Assembly (NCBI GenBank): GCA_027493775.1
Contig: JAOSKE010000003.1
Span: 1 to 64,000 of the forward strand
DNA length: 64,000 nucleotides
Reading direction: 5' to 3'
Origin: Kiritimatiellia bacterium
GTDB taxonomy: Bacteria; Verrucomicrobiota; Kiritimatiellia; CAIVKH01
Every line of letters begins with the position of its first letter. The first letter of the stretch is position 1. Of this stretch, positions 45,570-54,853 are shown piece after piece. The position numbers and the translations under genes were made by a program. The notes beneath the pieces are model-generated. The model was not told where the DNA came from. It worked only from the letters and a program-made list of their open reading frames with translations, and ran no database searches.

Positions 45570-46585
45570 GCACTAGGCGGAAATCGCAAAGAGACTTCTT
45601 CATAAGCTACAGCAAGCCCGATCAACTTTGGGCGCTTGGTATCTGCTCCTGGCTCGAAGAGGCGGGATACACGGTATTCATGCAAGATTCCGATTTTCAC
45701 CCAGGATCAAATTTCGTTCTCAAGATGCACGAAGGGGCGTCCACCTGTAAGCGCACCGTCGCCGTAGTGTCTCCGGCCTATCTGGAATCTGACTTCACGC
45801 CGTCGGAGTGGGCGGCAGCCTTTGTCAACGATCCAAAGGGCGAAAATGGGACCCTGCTACTCGTCATCGTTCGGGACTGTGAGTTGACGGGACTCTTGAA
45901 GGCCATTCGGCAAATCAGAATTGCAGACTTGAGCGTTGAGGACGCCAAGGCGACGCTTTTATCGGAGGTTCAACATCTTCAGGCGCAATCTCCACTGCGC
46001 CGAAAAGCCCCGCGCAAGTCACGCTCTACTTTGCCTTTGCCTGAGAAGCCTGTCGGCGTCGCCATCAATGTCGGGCGAACCGGCGACAACTGCATCGTCG
46101 CGGGTGGTAACGTGAACGTAAATCGCCCAATCATCGAGCGGCACGCGTTCACGCCCGGCCCCCAGCACATTACAGAGCAACAGGCAAAGAAGATTCAGGA
46201 CCTAATCAAAGAGATTGCGGGAATTGACGAGAAGGCTGGCAAAGGTAGCACATACGGGAAGTGGCAGAACGCCTTTAAAAACAAATTCGTTCTGAGCACT
46301 TATCGCGCTCTGTATGCGTCCGACTGGGAGGCCGCGCTATCGACTCTCCGGACATGGAAGGCGTTGGCGCGAAAGTCCATCCGCCGCAAAGACAACGCAA
46401 GCTGGCGGAACGAGCTTTACAGTGGAATCTATGCCGCTTGGAAAGCACTCGGAAACGAAAAGGAAGCGATCTACAAATTCGCCATGGAACAGCTCGAATT
46501 GCCGAAGCCGATTAGTTCCTTGAAAGACCTGCCCGAAAGAAAACTGGACCGGCTACACCGGATAGTCATGCGATTGAAGCGTTAG
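45566..46585 (+). CDS. TIR-domain protein with C-terminal phage-ORF6C-like domain
   Basis: A 339-residue protein. TIR domain at residues 8-150: DFFISYSKPDQLWALGICSWL, GYTVFMQDSDF, AVVSPAYLESDFTPSEWAAAF (the Glu before W-A is the candidate NADase/cyclase Glu). A linker includes a 'GDNCIVAGGNVNVN' strand repeat seen near effector-associated domains. Residues about 215-290 (ITEQQAKKIQDLIKEIAGIDE, YGKWQNAFKNKFVLSTYRAL, DWEAALSTLRTWK) resemble the ORF6C domain of phage antirepressors. Third gene of the restriction/SIR2/TIR unit. TIR proteins in defence make or cleave NAD-derived signals. Confidence 0.82.
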   Translation: MSTRRKSQRDFFISYSKPDQLWALGICSWLEEAGYTVFMQDSDFHPGSNFVLKMHEGASTCKRTVAVVSPAYLESDFTPSEWAAAFVNDPKGENGTLLLVIVRDCELTGLLKAIRQIRIADLSVEDAKATLLSEVQHLQAQSPLRRKAPRKSRSTLPLPEKPVGVAINVGRTGDNCIVAGGNVNVNRPIIERHAFTPGPQHITEQQAKKIQDLIKEIAGIDEKAGKGSTYGKWQNAFKNKFVLSTYRALYASDWEAALSTLRTWKALARKSIRRKDNASWRNELYSGIYAAWKALGNEKEAIYKFAMEQLELPKPISSLKDLPERKLDRLHRIVMRLKR

Positions 46586-46765
46586 GCGTTCCGCCAATTG
46601 CACCCCTTCCACGCCGGAGCGCAACCGACTTCACGGCGAATGCGGACAAACGGCTAGGACGTTTCATTGGATAGGGTTTCGTGCGCACCCCCGAAAACGA
46701 TGACAATCTAGGCTTTCATAACAAAATGGAGATGATCAGCCGCCGCGCTTCTGAATTTAAGAACT

Positions 46766-47366
46766 TTGACAACTATAGGCTCCGATGAGAGCTTGCTGTT
46801 GTTGATGAGGAGCGGCTTTGCCCGCTCTTTTGGTGGAGAAGCCATTTTCGCCGCTGCTGGCCTGAAAAAGCCGGGCATCTCGATTCTCTCTGACGAGTTT
46901 CTCGCCAAGGTGCGCGGCATGCCGCAGCGGAATCTGGCCGTTGAGATGCTGAGAAAACTTCTGGCGGGCGAGATCAAAACACGCGGACGGAAGAACGTTG
47001 TGCAGGCGCGTTCGTTCGCTGAGCTACTGGAGAACTCCATCACCCGCTACCAGAACCGGGCCATCGAAACCGCCCAAGTGATCGAAGAACTCATCAAGTT
47101 GGCAAAGGACATGCGCGAAGCCAACCAGCGCGGTCTCTGTTCTCGGTGATGACACCTTGCGGCTAATCGCCCAGGAATTGGTCAAGTCCGTGCGAAACAG
47201 CATCACCATCGACTGGACTGTGCGCGAAAACGTCCGCGCTCAGATGCGCGTCATGATTAAGCGCATCCTTCGCAAGTACGGCTATCCGCCGGACAAGCAG
47301 GAAAAGGCGACCCAAACTGTTTTGGAACAAGCGGAGGTGCTCTGCCAGGATTGGATGGAGAGGTAG
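46766..47366 (+). pseudogene. Type I restriction HsdR C-terminal remnant
   Basis: Two reading frames match the C-terminal helical domain of Hsd[31 protein letters not shown] and [30 protein letters not shown] (frame 1); [25 protein letters not shown] and [27 protein letters not shown] (frame 2). Between REANQRG and [13 protein letters not shown] about 30 family residues are missing, so this is a true internal deletion, not just an indel. No ATPase or nuclease portion and no HsdM/HsdS are present nearby. A decayed fragment. Confidence 0.85.
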
Positions 47367-47532
47367 TGTATGACTAGCCAGGTTGTTGAATGCCCAGATC
47401 ACGAATAGCTATCGCTATGCAGCATTGTGAGTCGCATTGATGACAGGAAGCGTGGGCTCATGCTCACTGGTCAAATCGCGAGCGTATGGGTATATTGTCC
47501 ACGGATGAAGATATAGCCGCTGAGGGCTGGCA

Positions 47533-48672
47533 ATGCGTGTAGAAATCAAACCCGAACTATTGCACTGGGCCTGTGAACGGGTCGGTGTGGCGCTGGAGGA
47601 TGTGGCGAAGCGCATCCCGCAGCTTCCTGCTTGGGTGGAGGGAGAGCGCCAGCCTACGCTTAAGCAAATCGAGGGGTTTGCGCAAAAGGTTCATGTTCCC
47701 ATCGGCTATCTGTTTCTCGACACACCCCCAGTCGAGCAGGTGCCCATCCCGGATTTTCGGACGGTAGGGAATGAACATATCGGGCATCCCAGCCCTGATC
47801 TTCTCGACACCATCTATATCTGTCAACAGCGCCAAGAATGGTTCAGGAACTATATGCGATCTCAAGGCGAGGACGCTTGCCCATTTGTCGGCATGGCACG
47901 GATGAACGAAGGCGTTACTCAAGTAGCAGCGCACATTCGTGAAGCGCTCTCCTTCGATCTGGAGGCCCGCCGCCGAATGCGGACGTGGGAAGAAGCATTG
48001 CGCCAATTCATTGAGCAGGCCGACGATGCCGGGATCCTCGTAATGGTCAATGGCGTTGTCGGGAGCAATAACCACCGCAAGCTCGATCCGGATGAGTTTC
48101 GAGGGTTTGCATTGGCCGATGAATATGCCCCCCTGATCTTCATTAACGGAGCAGATACGAAATCCGCGCAGATGTTTACACTTGCGCACGAAATCGCGCA
48201 TATATGGCTTGGGGAGACCGGTCTTTCCGACACAGACCCGGTGGGCTTGCCTGCCCAACGGGTCGAACTGTGGTGCAATCGTGTCGCCGCAGAAGTATTG
48301 GTGCCTTTGGCCGCGCTTCAGGACGAGTATCGACATAACGTGGAATTGACTGACGAAGCCACCCGATTGGCACGCTGTTTTAAGGTCAGCACGCTGGTCA
48401 TTCTGCGTCGTATCCATGACGCGGGACACCTGACGCAAGACGAGCTATGGGCCGCCTATCGGCAAGAACTGGCGCGTTTGCTGGCCATTCCGCGAGGCTC
48501 CGGCGGAAACTTCTATCTGACCCAGGCCGCGCGAGTGAGCAAACGTTTCGCCCGAGCGCTGGTATCCAGCACCTTGGAAGGGCAGACCCTGCACCGTGAT
48601 GCGTTCCGCTTACTCGGTTTCTCCAAACTCGCAACGTTTCAGGAACTGGGCCATAGCTTGGGGATTGCCTGA
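47533..48672 (+). CDS. XRE-ImmA/IrrE family metallopeptidase regulator
   Basis: A 379-residue protein. N-terminal HTH-like part (residues 5-60: LLHWACERVGVALEDVAKRIPQL, TLKQIEGFAQKVHVPIGYLFL), then a zinc protease domain with MFTLAHEIAHIWLG (HExxH, residues about 215-225) and a downstream third ligand Glu region (CNRVAAEVLVP). COG2856-type proteins are antitoxin or phage-repressor-cleaving regulators. The TGATG overlap couples it to the DUF4411 gene. Confidence 0.88.
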   Translation: MRVEIKPELLHWACERVGVALEDVAKRIPQLPAWVEGERQPTLKQIEGFAQKVHVPIGYLFLDTPPVEQVPIPDFRTVGNEHIGHPSPDLLDTIYICQQRQEWFRNYMRSQGEDACPFVGMARMNEGVTQVAAHIREALSFDLEARRRMRTWEEALRQFIEQADDAGILVMVNGVVGSNNHRKLDPDEFRGFALADEYAPLIFINGADTKSAQMFTLAHEIAHIWLGETGLSDTDPVGLPAQRVELWCNRVAAEVLVPLAALQDEYRHNVELTDEATRLARCFKVSTLVILRRIHDAGHLTQDELWAAYRQELARLLAIPRGSGGNFYLTQAARVSKRFARALVSSTLEGQTLHRDAFRLLGFSKLATFQELGHSLGIA

Positions 48673-49157
48673 TGGCCTATCTTCTTGATTCGGATGTTTT
48701 CATTCAGGCCAAGAACCTTCATTACGGATTGGACTTTTGCCCTGCATTCTGGGAGTGGCTGATTCAGCAAAACGCGGAAGGTAAAGTCATCAGCATCGAG
48801 AAGGTTGGTGACGAACTCGCTGCTGGTGGCGATGAGCTTTCCGAGTGGGCGGACGAACGCGGTCCTGACTTCTTTATCAAGCCGGATGCCGCTATTCTTC
48901 CGGCTTTTACCAGCGTGAGCAATTGGGCAACGAATCAGCGTTACGATCCTGCCGCCGTAAATACATTCTTGCAAGTGGCAGATTATTACCTTGTTTCGCA
49001 TGCATTGGCGCATGGTCATACGGTTGTTACCCACGAGAAACCGGCCCCATTGGCAAAAACCATCAAGATTCCAACCGCCTGCATCGCCTTGGGAATAAAA
49101 TGCATGACGCCGTTTCAAATGCTGCGCCATGAACGTGCGCGGTTTGTCTTGGGCTAG
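48672..49157 (+). CDS. DUF4411 PIN-like putative toxin
   Basis: A 161-residue protein of the DUF4411 type. It starts MAYLLDSDVFIQAKN, with PIN-like first acidic residues (DSD). Further acids: SIEKVGDELAAGGDELSEW and VADYYLVSHALAHGHTVVTHE. Together with the upstream XRE-ImmA gene it makes the common DUF4411/COG2856 toxin-antitoxin-like pair. RNase activity is inferred from the fold family only. Confidence 0.85.
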   Translation: MAYLLDSDVFIQAKNLHYGLDFCPAFWEWLIQQNAEGKVISIEKVGDELAAGGDELSEWADERGPDFFIKPDAAILPAFTSVSNWATNQRYDPAAVNTFLQVADYYLVSHALAHGHTVVTHEKPAPLAKTIKIPTACIALGIKCMTPFQMLRHERARFVLG

Positions 49158-49591
<434 letters not shown>

Positions 49592-49714
49592 GGATGGGTC
49601 GTGCGAATAGAGGAAAGCTAGCGGAGGGAGGGGCAAGAGGCAAGGCGTTTCGCTAGATTGCACGAGTTCGGGATTTATTGTAGTTTCTCTGTGACGCCCA
49701 GTGTGTATGCGCGT

Positions 49715-49734
49715 CAGTGGGATGCAGTGGGATG
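49715..49734 (+). repeat. Short tandem repeat before the CsgG-like gene
   Basis: CAGTGGGATG occurs twice in tandem and is followed by a degenerate third copy (GAGTGGAATC). It sits 30-50 bases before the ATG at 49766, upstream of the AAGGAG ribosome binding site. Function unknown. Confidence 0.6.
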
Positions 49735-49765
49735 GAGTGGAATCAGTTGAACAAGGAGTAGTTCG

Positions 49766-50365
49766 ATGAAGGCAATCGCACGATTATTTTTGGTCGGTTT
49801 TGTTTTGGCTCTCGCCGGAGTGGCGAACGGCGCAGACAATGACAAAGCAACAGCATCGGAGCAAACACCGCAAACAGCCTCCGTCAAGGTGGCCGTCATT
49901 GCGCCGGAGCAAATCGGCGATGAGTGGTTCTGGTTCGCATGGGGCGGTGGTCGTCAGCATATTGTTCAAACCGCACTTGAAAAGGCGCTGATCGGAGCGG
50001 GCTACGATGTCGTGGATGTAAAGGAACTCGGCGATGCAGGCAACAACCTCGATAAATTGATCGCCAGCAAATCCGCCACGGCCACAGCAAAAAAATTGGG
50101 CGCGGACTATGTCATCGCGGGGAAAGCCACCGCCGAGCGCGCGAGCCAAGGTGATGCGTATGGAGTAAAAGTCATCCGCGCGGACGCGACCATCACTTTG
50201 CAGTTAATTCGCGTGGCCGACAGCAAGGTGCTCGCGGCCGAAGAATCCACCGCGCAGGAAGGCGGGCAGGCCCTTCGCGCCGCCGGACAAAAGGCGCTGC
50301 GCAAAGCCGCAAAGAACATCAGCGAAGCCATGCTCAAGGCGGTCCGCGAGGCAACGGGCGAATAG
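49766..50365 (+). CDS. Exported CsgG/LpoB-like protein of unknown function
   Basis: A 199-residue protein with a cleavable signal peptide (ARLFLVGFVLALAGVANGA). The mature part, VKVAVIAPEQIGDEW, ALEKALIGAGYDVVDVKEL, AKKLGADYVIAGKA, ATITLQLIRVADSKVLAAEE, has the beta-alpha order of the CsgG/LpoB/FlgT-type periplasmic fold. No lipobox Cys, so probably soluble in the periplasm. Good AAGGAG Shine-Dalgarno. Alone between tRNA-Ser and trmL; role not deducible. Confidence 0.6.
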   Translation: MKAIARLFLVGFVLALAGVANGADNDKATASEQTPQTASVKVAVIAPEQIGDEWFWFAWGGGRQHIVQTALEKALIGAGYDVVDVKELGDAGNNLDKLIASKSATATAKKLGADYVIAGKATAERASQGDAYGVKVIRADATITLQLIRVADSKVLAAEESTAQEGGQALRAAGQKALRKAAKNISEAMLKAVREATGE

Positions 50366-50382
50366 CACGCACCACGGCTGGA

Positions 50383-50898
50383 ATGAAGCATTCGCACGCG
50401 CGGCGCAGTCCGTTGGTTTTTCGATGGCCCGACCCGCCGCTGCGTGTCGTGTTGGTCGAGCCGGAAATTCCGCCGAACACCGGGAACATCGCGCGAACCT
50501 GCGCCGCCACCGGCACACATCTGCATTTGATCGAACCGCTCGGCTTCAAAATTACAGACGCAAAACTCAAGCGCGCGGGACTGGATTACTGGGACTCGGT
50601 AGCGCTGGCCCCCCATCCCGACTTCGATGATTTCCTCAACAGCGCGAACAACCCGCGTTGTTGGCTCTTCACCACCGGCGCGGCACAGTCCGTGTTCGAT
50701 GTCGAATTTCAACCCGGCGACGCGCTCGTATTCGGGAGCGAAACGCGCGGACTCTCAAACGAGTTGCTTGCACGATTCCCGAAACAGCATCTCTGCATTC
50801 CCATTCGCACCGATCATGTCCGCTCGCTCAACCTCTCCACCGCAGCAGGAATCGCCATTTACCAAGCGCTGCACTCCATCGCGATACACGCGGGTTAG
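50383..50898 (+). CDS. trmL: tRNA (cytidine(34)-2'-O)-methyltransferase
   Basis: A 171-residue SPOUT methyltransferase. Motif 1 EPEIPPNTGNIARTC, motif 2 DALVFGSETRGLSNELL, motif 3 CIPIRTDHVRSLNLSTAAGIAIYQ. These form the knotted SAM site. Methylates the wobble ribose of tRNA-Leu. Size is usual; the first 15 residues are a basic extension. Confidence 0.92.
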   Translation: MKHSHARRSPLVFRWPDPPLRVVLVEPEIPPNTGNIARTCAATGTHLHLIEPLGFKITDAKLKRAGLDYWDSVALAPHPDFDDFLNSANNPRCWLFTTGAAQSVFDVEFQPGDALVFGSETRGLSNELLARFPKQHLCIPIRTDHVRSLNLSTAAGIAIYQALHSIAIHAG

Positions 50899-50980
50899 GC
50901 GAAATTTTGAATCGTCGCTTGAACCCTTTTCGAGATCATCGGTCAAACTTCGGAGTGAACGCACAGGAGGTTCAACAAGT

Positions 50981-51970
50981 ATGAGTACAGGTATCTCGGC
51001 AATTAATGATCGCGTAAAAGAAGAAGGCGCGTTCGTCGGCGCACTAAAGGCGGAAATAGGACGGGTCATCGTCGGACAGACCTATCTCGTGGATCGTCTG
51101 ATTATCGGCCTGTTGGCAAACGGCCATCTACTCGTTGAGGGCGTGCCGGGCTTGGCGAAAACACTGACGGTAAAAACATTGGCCTCGGCCGTGAACGCAA
51201 AGTTTCAGCGCATCCAGTTCACACCCGACCTCCTCCCCGCCGACCTTGTCGGCACGCAGGTGTACAATCCGAAAGACGCGAGTTTCTTCATTCGCAAAGG
51301 TCCGGTATTCGCCAACATCATTCTTGCGGATGAAATCAACCGCGCCCCGGCCAAGGTTCAGAGCGCACTCCTTGAGGCGATGCAAGAGCATCAAGTTACG
51401 ATCGGCCAGGAAACCTTCTCGCTCCCGAATCCGTTTCTTGTTCTCGCGACGCAAAATCCGATCGAACAGGAAGGCACCTATCCACTCCCGGAAGCGCAGG
51501 TGGATCGTTTCATGCTGAAACTTGTGGTGACCTACCCCACGCGCGAGGAAGAGCGTCGCATCATGGATGCCATGGCGATGACCGATGTGAACACTGTAAT
51601 TCGTGCGGTTGTCGAGCCAGACGCCATCCTGCGTGCGCGCAAAGTCGTGGATGAAATTTACGTGGACGACAAAATCAAGGATTACATCCTGAACATTGTC
51701 TTCGCGACACGCGATCCAGCGTCCTACAAGTTGGATATCGGCCCCTACATCCGTTACGGCGCATCGCCGCGCGCAACGCTTAACCTCACCCTCGCCGCTC
51801 GCGCCCATGCATTCCTGCAGGGACGTGGATACGTGACACCCCAGGACGTGAAGTCCATCGCGCCCGATGTTCTGCGCCACCGCGTAATTGTCTCCTATGA
51901 AGCCGAGGCGGAGGACCTGCGCCCGGACGATGTCGTCGGTCGTGTTCTGAACAGCCTTCCTGTTCCGTAA
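50981..51970 (+). CDS. moxR: MoxR-family AAA+ ATPase (first gene of the Bat operon)
   Basis: A 329-residue protein. The start MSTGISAINDRVKEEG is set by AGGAGG 10 bases upstream; the longer frame overlaps trmL and is unlikely. Walker A GVPGLAKT, Walker B IILADEINRAPAK, sensor NPFLVLATQNPIEQEG. MoxR ATPases act as chaperones with VWA proteins in the envelope; here it leads DUF58, VWA and BatD genes. Confidence 0.92.
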   Translation: MSTGISAINDRVKEEGAFVGALKAEIGRVIVGQTYLVDRLIIGLLANGHLLVEGVPGLAKTLTVKTLASAVNAKFQRIQFTPDLLPADLVGTQVYNPKDASFFIRKGPVFANIILADEINRAPAKVQSALLEAMQEHQVTIGQETFSLPNPFLVLATQNPIEQEGTYPLPEAQVDRFMLKLVVTYPTREEERRIMDAMAMTDVNTVIRAVVEPDAILRARKVVDEIYVDDKIKDYILNIVFATRDPASYKLDIGPYIRYGASPRATLNLTLAARAHAFLQGRGYVTPQDVKSIAPDVLRHRVIVSYEAEAEDLRPDDVVGRVLNSLPVP

Positions 51971-52015
51971 GCCGGACAGCACAGAGGTTTCGGGCGATAC
52001 CAAAACGATCCCATT

Positions 52016-52897
52016 ATGCTACCAGCCGAGGTCATTAAGAAGATACGTCAGATCGAAATCCGCACATCGCGGATGGTCTCGGACGTCTTTGCTGGCCAAT
52101 ACCAAAGCGTTTTCAAAGGTCAGGGCATGGAGTTTCACGAAGTTCGTGAATACGTCCCCGGCGATGACGTGCGCGCGATAGACTGGAATGTGACTGCGCG
52201 ACTCGGGCATCCGTTCATTAAGAAATATATCGAAGAGCGCGAGCTGACCGTGATGCTCCTTGTGGATATGAGCGGTTCGCAGCGATTCGGCAGTGGCGAA
52301 CAGTTCAAACAAGACCTCGCCGCAGAACTGGCGGGTATCCTCGCCTTCGCTGCAATCAAAAATAACGACCGCGTGGGGCTGATCTTGTTCACGGATGAAG
52401 CGGAGCACTTCATTCCACCCCGCAAAGGTGCGCGACACGTCCTCCGCGTCATTCGAGACACGCTGCACTATCGCGCAAAAAGCAAGAAGACAAACATCGC
52501 TGCCGCGCTGCAGTATTTGAATCGCGTGACCGCGCGTCGCTGCGTGGTTTTTCTGATCAGCGACTTCCAGGACTCCAACTATCACAAGCCCCTCGTCGCC
52601 GCTGCACGGCGGCACGATCTCATCGCCATCTCCCTCCATGACAAGCGCGAATTCGACTGGCAGGGCGCGGGGATCGTGGAAGTGGAAGATGCCGAGACTG
52701 GCGAACGAATGTTCGTGGACACCTCGGATCGCCAACTCCAGGCACGGCTTCGGCAACGCCATAGCGAAGCTGCCGCGAACCTCTCGCGAGAGCTTCGCGG
52801 AAGTGGCGTGGATATGATCGATCTGGAAACGAACACCCCGTACATCCAACAGCTCATTCAATTTTTCAAGGCGCGGGAGCGACGCACCGCAACATGA
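52016..52897 (+). CDS. DUF58/VWA-like protein
   Basis: A 293-residue DUF58 protein with the hallmark REYVPGDDVRAIDWNVTARLG, followed by a VWA fold with MIDAS LLVDMSGSQRFGS. Common MoxR partner. It overlaps the next gene by 4 bases. Confidence 0.92.
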   Translation: MLPAEVIKKIRQIEIRTSRMVSDVFAGQYQSVFKGQGMEFHEVREYVPGDDVRAIDWNVTARLGHPFIKKYIEERELTVMLLVDMSGSQRFGSGEQFKQDLAAELAGILAFAAIKNNDRVGLILFTDEAEHFIPPRKGARHVLRVIRDTLHYRAKSKKTNIAAALQYLNRVTARRCVVFLISDFQDSNYHKPLVAAARRHDLIAISLHDKREFDWQGAGIVEVEDAETGERMFVDTSDRQLQARLRQRHSEAAANLSRELRGSGVDMIDLETNTPYIQQLIQFFKARERRTAT

Positions 52898-53858
52898 GAC
52901 ACGCGCTTTCCATCCTGACGCTCGCGCTGATCACCTCGCTTCCCATCGCCTGCGCGAAACGTGATCGGACGATCCTGCCCAAACCGACAGAACCGCTGAC
53001 CGCAATCCTGAGTACAAATCAAGTTCTACTCGGCCAGCCCTTCACACTTACGGCGCTTGTTCAGGCGGGGCCGAATGATCGCATTGACTGGCCTTCGCCC
53101 GGAATCACACCCGCAATCGTGCAACGCAACGCCCGCGATATTTCCACGGGAGTTCCCACGGGTTACCGTGCGCGACAGTGGGACTTGATTGCGCTGCGCC
53201 CCGGATCATTTTCGATTTGGACGGGAACGGTTGTCCGAACCGATGCAGAGCAGAACGAGCGTCACCTTGCCGTCACGCCACTTGCGATTCAGGTGGTCAC
53301 CACTCTTCAGCCGGGGGAGGAAGGGGTGCGCGACATCACTGGGTTGCAACAATGGCCTCGGCGCGTTGCAACGCGTCTGCTCTATGCGCTCGGCATCGTC
53401 GCGGCACTCGCCCTCGTCATTGCACTACTCGCGCGCTACCTTCTGCGGCGGCGAAAAACTGCAATCGCCCCACCCCTCCTGTCCCGCCGCACATCCGCGC
53501 ATTAGAAGCGCTACGCGCCCTCCGTGCGCGCGGCTGGCCCGATTCGGATGGAATCGTTTCGTTTTACGTCGAACTATCCAACATCGTTCGCCGCTATCTA
53601 GAAGGCGCATTTCGCATGCGCGCATCCGAGCAGACAACGGAGGAGTTCATCCGCGCTGCAACCACTTCACGTTTGCTTCAACTGGAGCACCAGCAACTCG
53701 TGATTGCGTTCCTAGAGCAAAGCGACCTGGTCAAATTTGCGCGGCACCAACCGGCACAGACGGATATGGAGGCCGCCCTCGCCGCTGCCGAACGACTGGT
53801 ACTCGAAACTCGCCCTCCAGAAATTGCCCAAGTCGAAATAGCACCCAAGAAAGTATGA
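52894..53858 (+). CDS. Bat operon membrane protein (DUF4381-like), frameshifted
   Basis: Starts with a hydrophobic signal (ALSILTLALITSLPIACA, possible lipoprotein). Then a beta-rich periplasmic domain with AILSTNQVLLGQPFTLTALVQ, a TM (LLYALGIVAALALVIALLARYLL), and a cytoplasmic tail PHIRALEALRALRARGW, FYVELSNIVRRYLEGAF, ASEQTTEEFIRA typical of DUF4381/BatD tails. The frame shifts in the C4 run about 53487-53490 (stop of the first frame at 53505). About 321 residues when repaired. It overlaps the next gene by 4 bases. Confidence 0.78.
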
Positions 53859-54853
53859 GCTTCCGCTATCCATTATTGCTATTGCTGATTTTGCTGATTC
53901 CAGCAGTGCTCTACTTGCGCTACGGCTGGAAGCGCGTTCGCGCACCCGTGCGCTTTAGTGGGCTGCAGCAGCTTTCAGGGCTTGGCGTAGGTTGGGGCGT
54001 TGCGCTTCGCCCCATTCTTCCAATTCTTTTCGGAATTGGATTAACACTCCTCCTCGTCGCTCTCGCCCGCCCACAACGCGGACTTGGACAGCATCGCATC
54101 CATACCGAGGGCGTGGACGTTGTGTTGCTCGTGGATGTATCGCCTTCCATGGCAGCGGAAGATTTCTCGGAAGGCACACGCGGAATGAATCGGCTCGATG
54201 CAACAAAGCGCGTCGCTGATCAGTTCATCCGCTCACGGCGCGATGACCGTATTGGGCTTGTCGCATTTGCGGCGCTGCCCTATTCCATTGCACCGCTGAC
54301 CCTCGACCACGGCTGGCTACTCACGCAACTGGACCGATTGGAAACCGGCGATCTGGGTGACGCGACGGGAATCGGCACCGGCCTCGCAGCCGCGGTCAAT
54401 CGCTTGCGAGAGAGCGATGCAAAGAGCAAGCTCGTCATTCTTCTGACAGACGGAGTGAACAACACCGGCGAGATCGCACCGGAGAATGCAGCGCTTGCAG
54501 CAAAGGCTCTCGGAATTAAAGTCTATACGATCGGCGCCGGTTCCACGGGTGTATCCCGCATTCCCGTCACTGACCCATTTGGAGGAACGCGCTACATTCA
54601 ACAACATACCGAGATTGACGAGGCTTCACTTCAGAAAATCGCCGACACGACGGGTGGCCATTACTACCGCGCCACGGATATGACGAGTCTCAAGCGCATT
54701 TTCGAAGAGATTGATAAACTCGAAAAAACCAAAATCGAAGTCGAGCAATACACGCGATATGAGGAACGCTTCCCCGCCTTCGCCATCGCGGGATTGGTGC
54801 TGCTCGTCCTCGAACAACTACTGGGCCTCGCACGACTGGAGCGGTTCCCATAA
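53855..54853 (+). CDS. batA: BatA-like VWA membrane protein
   Basis: A 332-residue protein. The ATG overlaps the previous stop (ATGA). Two N-terminal TMs (LLLLLILLIPAVLYL; LFGIGLTLLLVALA), the family signature ARPQRG, a VWA domain with MIDAS VLLVDVSPSMAAEDF and ILLTDGVNNTGE, and a C-terminal TM (FAIAGLVLLVLEQLLG). Bacteroides-aerotolerance operon component. Confidence 0.88.
   Translation: MSFRYPLLLLLILLIPAVLYLRYGWKRVRAPVRFSGLQQLSGLGVGWGVALRPILPILFGIGLTLLLVALARPQRGLGQHRIHTEGVDVVLLVDVSPSMAAEDFSEGTRGMNRLDATKRVADQFIRSRRDDRIGLVAFAALPYSIAPLTLDHGWLLTQLDRLETGDLGDATGIGTGLAAAVNRLRESDAKSKLVILLTDGVNNTGEIAPENAALAAKALGIKVYTIGAGSTGVSRIPVTDPFGGTRYIQQHTEIDEASLQKIADTTGGHYYRATDMTSLKRIFEEIDKLEKTKIEVEQYTRYEERFPAFAIAGLVLLVLEQLLGLARLERFP

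Noticed and set aside
44342-46585. Calling the SIR2-TIR pair canonical Thoeris (thsA/thsB)
   Set aside because: The SIR2 protein shows no clear C-terminal SLOG domain and the TIR protein has an added ORF6C-like domain; also coupled to a restriction gene. Left as Thoeris-like at most.
47557-48438. Long minus-strand open frame opposite the ImmA gene
   Set aside because: Shadow of the plus-strand gene; no start signal and no recognisable domain, while the plus strand has HExxH and coupling to DUF4411.
51128-52003. Long minus-strand open frame opposite moxR
   Set aside because: Antisense shadow of a strongly conserved AAA+ gene; same for the frames opposite DUF58 (52019-52861), the Wzy-like gene (24529-25653) and nosZ (37792-38559).
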